From Theodoxus fluviatilis (lineage: Eukaryota > Mollusca > Gastropoda > Cycloneritida > Neritidae), in NCBI GenBank assembly GCA_034096865.1, contig JAWQFJ010000555.1:1-64000 (forward strand): 64,000 nucleotides of DNA. The letters run 5' to 3'. A program made the translations under genes and the position numbers. Shown here piece by piece: positions 24,613 to 37,852 of the stretch. Within the stretch, counting starts at the first letter, position 1; each line of letters opens with the position of its first letter. Below the pieces are notes generated by a model. It saw nothing but the letters and a program-made list of their open reading frames with translations. It was not told the DNA's origin and ran no database searches.

Positions 24613-27600
24613 AATGATACATTTGATGGAAAACTTCCTAAAATGTCCTAAACATTTTTGTTTTATGAGTGCTGGGAGCCCTGTCATACTGACTCTTGGC
24701 ATTTTGACATTTCAGGATCTAGGGGTGGGGGATGTTAGGGTGGATGGGGTGTGGGGCTTGGGCAGCCAGCTCTTCGTCTTCCCTGGGGGTCAGGCTGCTG
24801 CTGCCGCGCGAAGGCATGGAAAGCCAGGTATGTATGATCTGTGTAGGGAGGCACACCTGCACCAGGTCCCTGCTACTTGTATAGCTCTGTCTACCTCTAC
24901 CAGTATGCCAGGTCTTTAACCTCATGTTTCATATCTACCCTACCTTTCTCACCATTTTGTTTTCTGGAATCTGTCTTGCTATTGAATCAATACATGTTGA
25001 TCACCTGAAGCATTGTCTTCATCAAAAGAAGTCTTTTGAGTTGTTAATGTTTATGGATTTGTGGCCAATTGCAGATTAAATTTATGGACAATACCAAACT
25101 TACAGCTCATGGTGAAGTTCTTTTTTGCATACAGCATTATTTGGTATACCGTATAGTTATGAAAGTTTCAATGAACAGTAATGAGCTTCAAAAACAGATT
25201 TTCATTCAAATTAATGATAATTTTTGCACATGGGTTGCCAGAATAGGATTTTCTGTTTGCAGCTTCATTTGAATGTTTGACCATAACAAGTTGGCAGTGA
25301 CTGGTGACATCACTGAGCTGACCTCAAGCCTGCTCATGTATGCATTTCACCCACAGTGGGATCCTCTGGCTTGTCATCTGCCATCATTGCCGAGATTCGT
25401 TGGAACCCAGAGCTGGACAGTCCCATCACCAGAAAGCTGGTGAACCAATCACATAGTGAGTTGACTGCTTCAAGTGCTTTCTGGATAATGTCCCCATTAT
25501 TTACATGTATATGATAATTAAAAGATAAAATTTTGTGTAAATCATTAAATGACTTCTTTGAAAGAATGAACTAAAGATTTATGAATGACTAAGATTTTGT
25601 TGTGTTTTGCTTAAAGTATCAGGTTCATTTCTCCTGTTTGAGAGTGTGTAGTGGCACTGAAGGAGTCTATCCTGAAGTATGGTCACTTGAACTGGGTGGA
25701 GATTCTGCAGTTGAGAGCAGCTTGCTTGAGTGTGGCTGTCATGTGACTGTTCTGATCCATCATCGTCTCATTACAGACATTTTTGTCACACTGCAAGGCC
25801 AGGTGGCGAGCTCAACGGGAACTTCACTGCATTCACAGTAAGCATGTACTTCACTGCATTCACAGTAAGCATGTAGTTCACACTGCATTCACAGTAAGCA
25901 TGTAGTTCACACTGCATTCACAGTAAGCATGTACTTCACTGCATTCACAGTAAGCATGTACTTCACACTGCATTCACAGTAAGCATGTAGTTCACACTGC
26001 ATTCACAGTAAGCATGTACTTCCTCTTTGATTTGGTCCTTGTAGGTAAAGTGCTCAGTTTTTTTTTCAGAAACAAAACAGCAATGAAAAAAATGTTCAGG
26101 CTGCACTTCTTGCTTGAAATACTTTTTCTTCTTCTTCTTTTGTTGTTATTGTTGTTGTTGTTGTTGTTGAAATAAGTGAAACTTTGTTTGAAGCAGATTT
26201 GTGAGCTTGTTTTGGCACTGAATGAGAGGAGGTCAAGTGACTGTCATAGTGTGTCATAGTATGTAACTAGTATGATATGGTATGTTCAAAGTGGGATACA
26301 GTAGGCAAGCATCTCGGTGTCAGAGGATAACTTGATTGGAAAGTGTTTATTTCGCAGTAGCTGGTATGTTCAAAGTGGGACACAGTAGGCAAGCATCTCG
26401 GTGTCAGTTGATTGGAAAGTGTTTATTTTGCAGTAGTTGGTATATTCAAAGTGGGATACAGTAGGCAAGCATCTCGGTGTCAGTTAATTGGAAAGTGTTT
26501 ATTTTGCAGTAGTTGGTATGTTCAAAGTGGGATACAGTAGGCAAGCATCTCGGTGTCAGTTGATTGGAAAGTGTTTATTTTGCAGTAGCTGGTATGTTCA
26601 AAGTGGGATATAGTAGGCAAGCATCTCCGTGTCAGTTGATTGGAAAGTGTTTATTTTGCAGTAGCTGGTATGTTCAAAGTGGGATATAGTAGGCAAGCAT
26701 CTCGGTGTCATTTGATAGCTTGATTGGAAAGTGTTTATTTCGCAGTAGCTGGTATGTTCAAAGTGGGATACAGTAGACAAGCATGTCGGTGTGTCAGTTG
26801 ATTGGAAAGTGTTTATTTCGCAGTAGCTGGTATGTTCAAAGTGGGATACAGTAGGCAAGCATGTCGGTGTCAGTTGATTGGAAAGTGTTTATTTTGCAGT
26901 AGCTGGTATGTTCAAAGTGGGATACAGTAGGCAAGCATTTCGGTATCAGTTGATTGGAAAGTGTTTATTTTGCAGTAGTCAGTATGTTCAAGTATACTGC
27001 TGTATTTATTTTTAAAAATCCTCAAATATTTTATCAAAAACACCTATGACATGGTACTTTTTGTTTGTTGATGTGTGAGGGAGGATATCCTATTGCAGAC
27101 CTGCCTACTCTCCCGAAAAAATCGGGAGACTCCCGATTTAGGCCTGTTTCTTCCGACCTCCCGATTAGGCTTTGAATTCTCCCGATTTTGATCAATGAAA
27201 CCTACGAAAAAATTTTAATGTTAAGTTATTCCGTGTTATACATGTTTCGGGCTTTTAGACGCGTAGGCTGAGTACTCCTTCCAGTGCCGCCAAACGTCTT
27301 TGCTTCGGCTGATGTGATTGGTTTACTCGAATAGAGTGTCCAATCCCTAACCTTGAAAGACTGAGTGCTCAGCTCGGCTGTGGTCGCGACGCTCTGTTCA
27401 TCGCGTTTGCAATGGCGGGTAAAAAGGAAGGGACACGTTTGCATGAAACGGACGAGGATGAAATTGAATCGACATCTACAGCACCAAAGAAGATTCAGAA
27501 GAAAGTGAAATACACGCAGAAATGGAAAGCTGAGTAAAATACAATGTTCGAGAACTTGGAGAAGTCAGTGATGGGCGCCTATTTCGCTCACTGTGGGATT

Positions 27601-30600
27601 TGCCACCACGATTTCTCAATCTCTCACGGTGGAAAACACACAGACCTGCCTATTCTATCGAAAAATTCGGGAGACTCCCGATTTAGGCCTGTTTCTTCCC
27701 ACCAGGGTGTTGGCCTGCCCCCCCCCCCCCCCCCCCCCAACCCCAACCCCAGACCCAGGCCTGTTTTTCAAAATCTCCCGAATTGGCCTTGGGGGGGGGG
27801 GGGGGGGGGGGTAGGCAGGTGTGCTATTGATTTGTGGGGAATTTTGACCTGATGCTCAGTGTTGTTTCAAGTGTTTATCAACTAGTGTCTCTGCTTTTTA
27901 ACAAGAATTTCTGAGAGGGAAAAAAATACTGCTCTAATAAAGCATGTGCAGTGTTGTTAAACTTTATAACCGCAGTTTTTTTAAAGAGGGTTATAAGCTT
28001 AGAATCTATGTTTATTAGTGAAAGAAAGATATGTGTGAACTGTTACATTGTCATAGGATGGCTTGGACAATCATGAGAATGTCACTTTAGCAGCCTCAGC
28101 CACTGATCTAAGCATTTGGGTTATGTCAATGCTTGCACAATGTGTATGGTCTGCCCCAAAATAAAACTGTCCCATCCAACAGATTGAGCCTGAGTCTGTG
28201 TAGGCTGTGACCTGCAGTCATGTTGTGCTGGCTTCCCTTGCAGGCTGTGACCTGCAGTCATGTTGTGCTGGCTTCCCTTGCAGACTGGTGAGGGAGAGCA
28301 AAAACTACAGAGCTGTACTGAAGGCTTGCAGTATGGAGCTGTTGCAGCTGGCAGGTGTGACCCAGTCTTTGTGTTGTCTGTGTCCTCAGTCCCTCTCACT
28401 TACATGTGTTGCTGTTAATGGCAGGTGTGACCCAATCTTTGTGTGTCTATTTCTCTGCTTTCCCAGTACTACTGTAGGCGTAGTCTTTGTGTAAGTTCTT
28501 CTTTTCTCTAATATGTTTGCATTAATGTGGATGGCGGTCAGTCCCAGTCTTTCAGTTTTTAATTTCCCCTCTCCTCTACAATGTCTGTGATTCTCTTCTG
28601 CATAGAGCCCTTTCTCTTTTGCCTGATAGATTGGAGGTCAGATTTCCTGACACTCCGTATGATTGTTATCTCCCTTGCATCTTTTTTTGTGTGCATGCAC
28701 TCCTTATGGTTCTCCTGCGGGTAGGGGGTAAGAATAGACTCGCCTTGTCTCCTATGTGGTTCTTAAGAGGCAAATGATAAGGAAAACCATTACTTGACGT
28801 GCTCTTAGTCCATCCAGCTCTGGTGCTTTGTGTGGTCAATGGGCTTACATAGCTGCAGTGGCTGATAGGCCATAAAACTTCATCCATCCATCAACCCATT
28901 CATCCATCCATTCATCCATCCATCCATCCATCCATCCATCCATCCATTCATCCATCCATCCATCCATCCATCCAACGACCAACCCACTCACCCATCCATC
29001 CATCCATCCATTCATCCACCCACCCACCCATCAATCCATTCATCAACTCATCCATTCATTCATCCACCCTTCCATCCATCCATTTTTTCATCCTTCCCTC
29101 AACCCCTCCATCCATCCAACCACCTCTCCCTCCAACCACTCCTCCCTCCCTCCAACCACTCACTCCTCCCTCCCTCCAACCACTCCTCTCTCCCTCCCTC
29201 CCTCCCTCCCTCCCTCCCTCCCTCCCTCCCTCCCTCCCTCCCTCCCTCCCTCCCTCCCTCCCTCCCTCCCTCCCTCCCCCCCTCCCTCCCTCCAAACACT
29301 CCTCCCTCCCTCCAAACACTCCTCCCTCCCTCCAACCACTCCTCCCTCCCTCCCTCCCTCCCTCCAACCACTCCTCCCTCCCTCCCTCCCTCCAACCACT
29401 CCGCCCTCCCTCCAACCACTCCTCCCTCCCTCCAACCACTCCTCCCTCCTCCCTCCCTCCAACAACTCCTCCCTCCCTCCCTCCCTCCCTCATTCCCTCC
29501 CTCCCTCCCTCCCTCCAACAACTCCTCCCTCATTCCCTCCCTCCCCCCCTCCCCCCCCCTCCCTCCCTCCCTCCCTCCCTCCTTCCCTCCCTCCCTCCCT
29601 CTCTCTTACCCTTCATCCACCCATCCTTTCATGCACCCTTCCACCCACCCAGCCATACAGCCAGCCAGCAAGCCACCCATGCATGCACATGAATACTAGA
29701 CACATACCATTGAAAGTAAATTTCTATAAGGGTCCTTGCCCACTTTTTGTATAAATATGTTATTTCAATCGGAAACAATATAAGTTGCATCTGAGAAGAG
29801 TTTGCATGTGGTAATGTTTGTTGCTGTAATGCCCTGACTGCTAGCTCTGGTGACTTGACATGTCATTCCAAGACTGTTTAGTACATAGTCACAAGGTGAG
29901 ATGGTTTTGTTTTCATCCCTCAGATGCAACCATAGATGAGGCACAGAGGCAATCCTATGAGAGCCAGCTGCAGATGTATGAAATGATCCAGCTCATCTGG
30001 TCTCTGTGCGAGATGCTCTTCATTGACATGCGACCAGGTGAGTTGACCACAGCACACTATTGAATTAGGGGGGGGGAGAGGGGGAGGAAAAAAAGGAGCA
30101 GTAGATCAGCCTACACTTCTTATTTAAGAGACCAGATTGAACCCCCAAAAATTCATTTGATGAAAATGTTTCTCTCTACCTAAATCGTGGATTCCCTGAG
30201 ACAGCACGCAGTTTGTTGATTACTTTCTCATTTTTCTTTCTTCTTTTTTTTCTTAATGAAAACAGTTTAGGGTCAGCAGGAAAAATAAAGATTACCATAA
30301 CCACAACTTTTACTTTTTGACTCACATGCGAAGCAAAAGTGAGTCTATATACTCACCTGTCTCGTCCGTCCGTCCGTCCGTCCGTCCGTCCGTCCGTCCG
30401 TCCGGGCGTAAAAAACTTAAACGTTGGATTTTTCTCGGAGACTATTAAGTCTATCAACACCAAATGTGGCATGATGGTGTATGATGACAAGGCCTCTAAA
30501 ACCATACATGGTGACTTGACCTTGCTTCAAGGTCAAGGTCACAGGAGCCATAAATGTGGTTTCAAAAACAGTCATTTTTCACATTTTCCCAATTTCTCCC

Positions 30601-33600
30601 ACGTTATTGAGAATGGCGACCTTAGCTACAAGTGGTATATAGGGCAAAGTAATCCCTATCTTTTGATACCAGTTTGGTTGACCTTGCTTCAAGGTCAAGG
30701 TCACAGGAGCTCTTCAAAGTGGGATTGTATACATATTTTGAAGTGACCTTGACCCTGAACTATGGAAGATAACTGTTTCAAACTTAATAATTATGTGGGG
30801 CACATGTTATACTTTCATCATGAGACACATTTGGTCACATATCATCAAGGTCAAGGTCACTTTGACCCTTATGAAATGTGACCAAAATGGGGTAGTGAAC
30901 CACTAAAAGTGACCATATCTCATGGTAGAAAGTGCCAATAAGCACCATTGTACTTCCTATGTCTTGAATTGACAGCTTTGTGTTGCATGACCTAGGATGA
31001 CCTTGACCTTGGGTCAAGGTCACATGTATTTTGGTAGGAAAAATGTGTAAAGCAGTTCTTAGTGTATGATGTCATTGCTAGGTTTAGTTGTTTGACCTTG
31101 ACCTTGAAGGTCACTGAATGTCAAGGTCAAGGTCATTCATGTGAGTCGTATGGGCTTTGCCCTTCTTGTTTGGCCTTGGATTCAGAAGAATTCATTAACC
31201 TTTAGAGCCCCGCCAATTTTCGTCATTGCTTTACCCGAGAGCCACAATTTTTTTTATGTGTGGTCAAATTCGACACCATGTTTACTTAAAAATTCATCAT
31301 TTATTACCTATTCAAGCTTTGAAGTAGATTTTTGGAGGGTGAGTAGAAAAATGAATGGCCTACATGGTGCAATTAATGAAAATGCCATAGAATGTTTTTT
31401 TTGGCTGCTAAAAAATCATGGAACACAGACAACAACAAAAAACAAACAAATTCACTGTTTTCCTACACTGCTCTATTTATTTAAGAATGCAACAGCTTTT
31501 GATGAAAATGCAAAAGTGCATAGAGTCTCCAAGTAATCTGAACATCTGAAAATGTTTTAGGGTAAAACTAAAACGAAACAAAAAATCCTACAATTACTTA
31601 CGCTAGGGAAGTCAGCCGAGTCATTTTCATCTGAATCAAGCTTCCGCTCAGGACTCTCGATCTACAGACCACAACACATCGCCATCGGTAGAAGCACCGT
31701 GTTTTCCTACACTGCTCTATTGATTCAAGAATGCAACAGCTTTTGATTACTTGGAAATACATCTGAAAATGTTTTAGTGTAAAACAAAACAAAAAATCCT
31801 ACAATTACTTACGCTAGGGAAGTCAGCCGAGTCATTTTCATCTGAATCAAGCTTCCGCTCCTCCTGTCGATCTACAGACCACAACACATCGATCGGTCGA
31901 AGCACGTGCTTGCTCTCTATGATATATCTCACATCACATCAATGTCAGTAAAGCCTTCGAATTCATATTCTGAGAGTCAGAATCGAAAAATAACTCCACA
32001 AGCGCTTCAACTTCTTTGTCAGTCGCCATACTGGCAAAGAAAAAAGTCCCGTTCACAAACGACGAAGACGAACTTCGTGAAAAATTCACTGAAAATTCGC
32101 CGCACGTCCTCTCAATCGCCAAAATGGCGGATCTCGTTGCCACGTGATCACTGCACATGACTGATTTTTTAGAACAGCATGACTTGAAGGCAGCGTTAGG
32201 CAAATCAACAGAGCACGTCACTATCGCTCGGCGCACTGTGGCGCCGGCGGACTTTTGGGGAATGTACGCTGTGGCGACTCAAGGCGCCAGCAGCGCTCTA
32301 AAGGTTAAACTGCTCATTGAGTTATAGTATACTGCTTGCTGCACTTGCTTTGTCATGGACGGTGGAGTTTTTCTCTAGATCTACAATCAGACTGAAGTGT
32401 GACAGTCTGAGGCTCCTCCTTTTTGAAACGGGACTCTTGGAACTGACCTGTTCTTGTCATCATTATTGTGTGTCTTGAGATTTGCCTCGTGAGTTGTTTA
32501 TGAATGTCACCAAAAACGGCAGACTGAATAGAATAAAGTGCAGGGAAGGAAACTGAACCCTGATGAAATTTGTGGCAAGTCAAGGGGAGGATGGTGTATT
32601 GGGGTGTTTGTATGTGTGTGTGTGTGTGCATGTGTGTGTATGTGAATGCATGTGTGTGTATGTGTGTGTATGTGTGTGCATCTGCGTATGTGTGTGTGTG
32701 TTTGTGTGCATGTGTGTGTCTGTGTGTTTGAGTGTGTGAATGCGCGTGTGTGTGTGTTTGTATGTGTGTGTGTGTGTATGCATGTGGGTGTCTGTGTGTG
32801 TGTGTGTATGCATGTGCATGTTTGCATGTGTGCACAAACACTTTCATGCCTGTTCTGCATCCCACTGTGGATGGCTCTACACATACATGTTATTGTATGT
32901 AGGTGAATATTAATGCCTGCATTTGTGCTCATGCATTCGTATAGATCTTTCTTTATGTGCTACAGATGGTTTTTGAAGGGCTCCTCACTTTACTCTCAAT
33001 CTGCTCTACTTCAGATGGGCAGGTGATGAGTCAGTTGATAGACTGGATACGCTGGCACTTCACTGAAGGAAAGATCCTTGCTGCCAAGGTGCTGCAGAGT
33101 GACCAGCCTGCCTTCCATCCCTCCTACTGGACATCGGTCAGTCTATGCTTTCACTCTTCAATCTGTCTGAATGTGAGTCTCAGCGTTTCACAATAAGAGT
33201 GGTAGAGTAACTTGTGTCCCATAGGAGGCCTTGAAGTATTGTGTTGCCATGCCATGAGAGTTGGGAATGTTTGGACAGCAGGTCAGTGTGACACTCGGCC
33301 CCAGTGTGTGAGGGAATGTTTGGACAGCAGGTCAGTGTGACACTCGGCCCCAGTGTGTGAGGGAATGTTTGGACAGCAGGTCAGTGTGACACTCGGCCCC
33401 AGTGTGTGAGGGAATGTTTGGACAGCAGGTCAGTGTGACACTCGGCCCCAGTGTGTGAGGGAATGTTTGGACAGCAGGTCAGTGTGACACTCGGCCCCAG
33501 TGTGTGAGGGAATGTTTGGACAGCAGGTCAGTGTGACACTCGGCCCCAGTGTGTGAGGGAATGTTTGGACAGCAGGTCAGTGTGACACTCGGCCCCAGTG

Positions 33601-34919
33601 TGTGAGGGAATGTTTGGACAGCAGGTCAGTGTGACACTCGGCCCCAGTGTGTGAGGGAATGTTTGGACAGCAGGTCAGTGTGACACTCGGCCCCAGTGTG
33701 TGAGGGAATGTTTGGACAGCAGGTCAGTGTGACACTCGGCCCCAGTGTGTGAGGGAATGTTTGGACAGCAGGTCAGTGTGACACTCGGCCCCAGTGTGTG
33801 AGGGAATGTTTGGACAGCAGGTCAGTGTGACACTCGGCCCCAGTGTGTGAGGGAATGTTTGGACAGCAGGTCAGTATGACACTCGGCCCCAGTGTGTGAG
33901 GGAATGTTTGGACAGCAGGTCAGTGTGACACTCGGCCCCAGTGTGTGAGGGAATGTTTGGACAGCAGGTCAGTGTGACACTCGGCCCCAGTGTGAGAGGG
34001 AATGTTTGGACAGCAGGTCAGTGTGACACTCGGCCCCAGTGTGTGAGGGAATGTTTGGACAGCAGGTCAGTGTGACACTCGGCCCCAGTGTGTGAGAGAG
34101 AGGAGACACACCAGTGACCTTAAATGGCTGGGAGAGTAAATTTGTGTCAAGCACCATTGACCAGCCTGCAGGCTTTACATATGCCTCTGGGGAAACATTT
34201 CTTTCATGTGCCAGGCCATGGCAACTGTTGTAGGGTATTCCCTTGTCTTCCTGCATGTGCCTCTGTGGAAACATTTCTTTCACGTGCCAGGCCATGGCAA
34301 CTGTTGTAGGGTATTCCCTTGTCTTCCTGCATGTGCCTCTGTGGAAACATTTCTTTCACGTGCCAGGCCATGGCAACTGTTGTAGGGTATTCCCTTGTCT
34401 TGCTGACAGGTGTTGTAGGGTATTCCCTTGTCTTGCTGACAGGTGTTGTAGGGTATTCCCTTGTCTTGCTGACAGGTGTTGTAGGGTATTCCCTTGTCTT
34501 GCTGACAGGTGTTGAAGGGTATTCCCTTGTCTTCCTGACAGGTGTACAAGCTGCTGCTGCAGGGGGAAGCAGACCAGGTGCGGAAGCTGCTGTCCCTGCA
34601 TGAGTTCAGCAAGTCCCAGGCCTTCCTCAGCGCTGACGAGCTGCTCCGCAAGATGCCCCAATGTGCAGTGAGTGTGCTAAGAGGAAGTATCTGGCATCGT
34701 GTCTGGGCAGTAGTTTCCTGCCCAACTAACACCCTGTGGGTTGGGGGTAAAAGAAGACCCACTGCATCTCACTACATGATTTGTAAAAGGCTAATCACTA
34801 GAGAAATGGAGAATCCACTTGCTCTGACTCTAGCCAGCTCTATTGATTGTGTAGGCAATGGCAAACATAGCCCACAGAGGCTAGTAGGCTTTAAGACATC
34901 ATCTTTGTCGTCATCGTCG

Positions 34920-34967
<48 letters not shown>

Positions 34968-35174
34968 CTCCGAACTGTGTTCTTTATGTATAAAGACTGT
35001 CCCATGATTATTTGAGTTGTGTTAGAGATTTGTCACCTAGGAGAAAGCATAGTTTAGCTAGCTTCGTAACAGACTATGGGAACTTGGGAAGAGGCTACAT
35101 TGCATTAAAAGATCAAAAGAGAGTGAATAGGGTACTCTTTGTCTTGATAATCATCTGCTAAAGTGAAGGGTAAC

Positions 35175-35205
<31 letters not shown>

Positions 35206-37809
35206 TGTGTATTTGTGTGTGCGTGTTTGTGTGTGTGTGTGTGAATGATTTTGACACCTTGCTAAATATCCTGTATTACAGCAACACTGTATTGCAGTTA
35301 TAAGATTTGATGAGTTAGATGAACATGTAGAGTGATAATGACGCTGTGCTACCTCTCAGCCATTTGAGCTTTTTAAAATAATACTCTACAATTAAATATA
35401 ACAAAGGGCTGGATCTCCCAATGTCCCCCAAATGAGGTTTGACCCCTGGCAGCTGGACTTGTAGGGCCTGCTCCACTAGCTCAACTAGGGGTGGCCCCAA
35501 GCAGCCATTGGGGGGGGGGTGTCAGGATAGGGTGGAATCTCTCACTTCCAACCATGCACTCAAACCACCCTGAAAAGTCAAGCCTTCCCCACAAGAAACA
35601 ACAAGCTGAGACACTGAAGGTGTGGGAAGCTAGAGAGAGTGGTGCCATGCTGTGTGTGTGTCCTTGTAGCACCGGCCAGGCCACTCGGCGGCAGAGCTGG
35701 ACATGAAGTGGCGCCACTGGCGGGAGGAGTGCCAGCGCCGACTGGAGGAACAGCAGTTTTCTGCCTTCCCTGAATTGGAGATTCTTGCCCAGGTATCTAC
35801 TGCACATGTGGTTGTATGTGTGTGTTTATGTGTGTGTGTGCATGTGTGTGTGTGTGTGTGTGTGTGTGCGCATGTGTGTGTGTGTGCGCGTGTGTGTGTG
35901 TATGTGTACTAGCATATGTGTGTGTGTGTGTGTATGTGTGTGCAAGCATGTGTGTTTGTGTGTGTGTGCAAGCATGTGTGTTTGTGTGTGTGTGTGCATG
36001 CATGCTAGTGTGTGTGTGTGTGCATGCATGTGTGTGCATGCATGTATGTGCATGCGTTTGTGTGTGTGTGTGAGATTGTGTGTGTGTGTGCATGTGTGTG
36101 TGTGTGTGCATGCATGCATGTGTGTGTTTGTGTGTGTGTGTGTTAATGGATCTGCCTGTCTGCCTGCCAGGCGGCTTTCTGTCTACCTGTATCCTTGTAT
36201 CTCTTTAGAGAAATTTAAATTGAAACTACATACTTTTCTTATGCAGTCATCCTAGATACTTTCATCTTATTCTAAATTCACTTTGTGGCTATTTTCAACG
36301 TGGTCTTTTGTTACCATGAATTGATTGTAACCTGTGTTATTGTGTGAATTTTGTGTGGGATAGAGGGTGGGTAGGGGTGGGGGATGGGGTTAGATTTGTT
36401 TGTTTGATTTCTTGTTTTAACAAGGGCTGGATGTAAGATAGGCAGTTATGCCTAATTCAAGTATTTCCCTTGAAAAATAAAGTTTAATCAATCAATCCAC
36501 TGTTTCTCTCTTGAAAGTTTGAATTGAGCACGTTTAATATGCCTCAAGTGAAATCTTAATCTCTACTTTTGCAACATAGTACTACTGCAAAGCATCCATC
36601 AGGCATAATTTTGTACCTCACATGTCTTGTAGCGCAAACCTCGTCATACCAGCAAATGTCTGGTTATTTCGAACTAACCCTGTGTTCTCTGTGTCCATCA
36701 ATTATAAACTGTCATTGCTTTGATATTTAAATCCACAGTTTTATATTATGTGACTTTTTTCACAGTAGTGACCGTACTCGATGTTTTCTGCAGATACTGA
36801 CGGGGGACGATGCTGCACTTCGTGAGATGCGGGACCACTGCGAGACGTGGTACCACTACATGGTCTCCAGACTCTTCTTCCAAAACCCCACTGTGAGGGC
36901 CACCAACCTCCAGTACAGCATTCAGGTGAGGCTGCAGTCAGGGACATTTTTCACAGGGTTTGCAGTCATCAGTTAAAGAAAGTCGCCCCATAGGTGGGGG
37001 GTGAAAATAGACCCACCGCATCTCCCTATGCAAATCAGAAAAGGTGAGTAACTTTGCTCTTGCTCTAATCAGCTCCAGTGGTTTTATCATCAATGGCCTT
37101 ACATAGCCTACAAAGGCAGATAGGTAGTAGGACTCCATTCACCAGCATGACCTGTCAGAGATGTCCTCCCTTTGAACATTCTCAGACAGCAAGAAGATTT
37201 ACCTGCCCACCATCTTGCTGAAGGTTCTTGCAGTTGGTGCATTGATGTTGAGTACCCTTCTCTTTCCTCCTCAGGATTCACGTGTTTGATGCTTTGCAGG
37301 AGCGCCCAGTATGTGAAGACATCCAAATGTCTTTTTAACTGAGTGCCTCTTGTGACAGATCCTTTTCTACTTTTAAGGATCAAAGGTTGATGGGGCAGCC
37401 AGCAGTCAGAGATCTGGCTAAGATCATCTCAGTAACTATTTAATATGTTAGCAACTTTGTCAGCAACTGTTTGGTCTGGGAATCTCAACATTTCATGAAA
37501 ATGTTCTCACTCACACGCACACACACGCACACACACACACGCACGCACACGCACACACACACACACAGACACACACACAGACAGACAGACACACACACAC
37601 ACACACAGGCAGACACACACACAGACAGACACACACAAACACATCCACACAGACACACACACACACAGACACACACACAGACACACACACGGACAGACAC
37701 ACACACACACATAAACACACGGACACACACACACACACAGACACACACACAGACAGACACACACACAGACAGACACACACACACACACTCACACAGAGAC
37801 AGACAGACA

Positions 37810-37852
<43 letters not shown>

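Noticed and set aside
25602..25770. Extended exon upstream of NUP85 exon 4
   Set aside because: The frame is open but the extra residues do not fit the family, while the acceptor at 25776 gives exact family length and phase.
29056..29533. Gly/Arg/Glu-rich minus-strand proteins
   Set aside because: Translations of a CCCT array.
35785..36255. Cys/Val-rich and His/Thr-rich open frames
   Set aside because: Translations of a GT/CA microsatellite.
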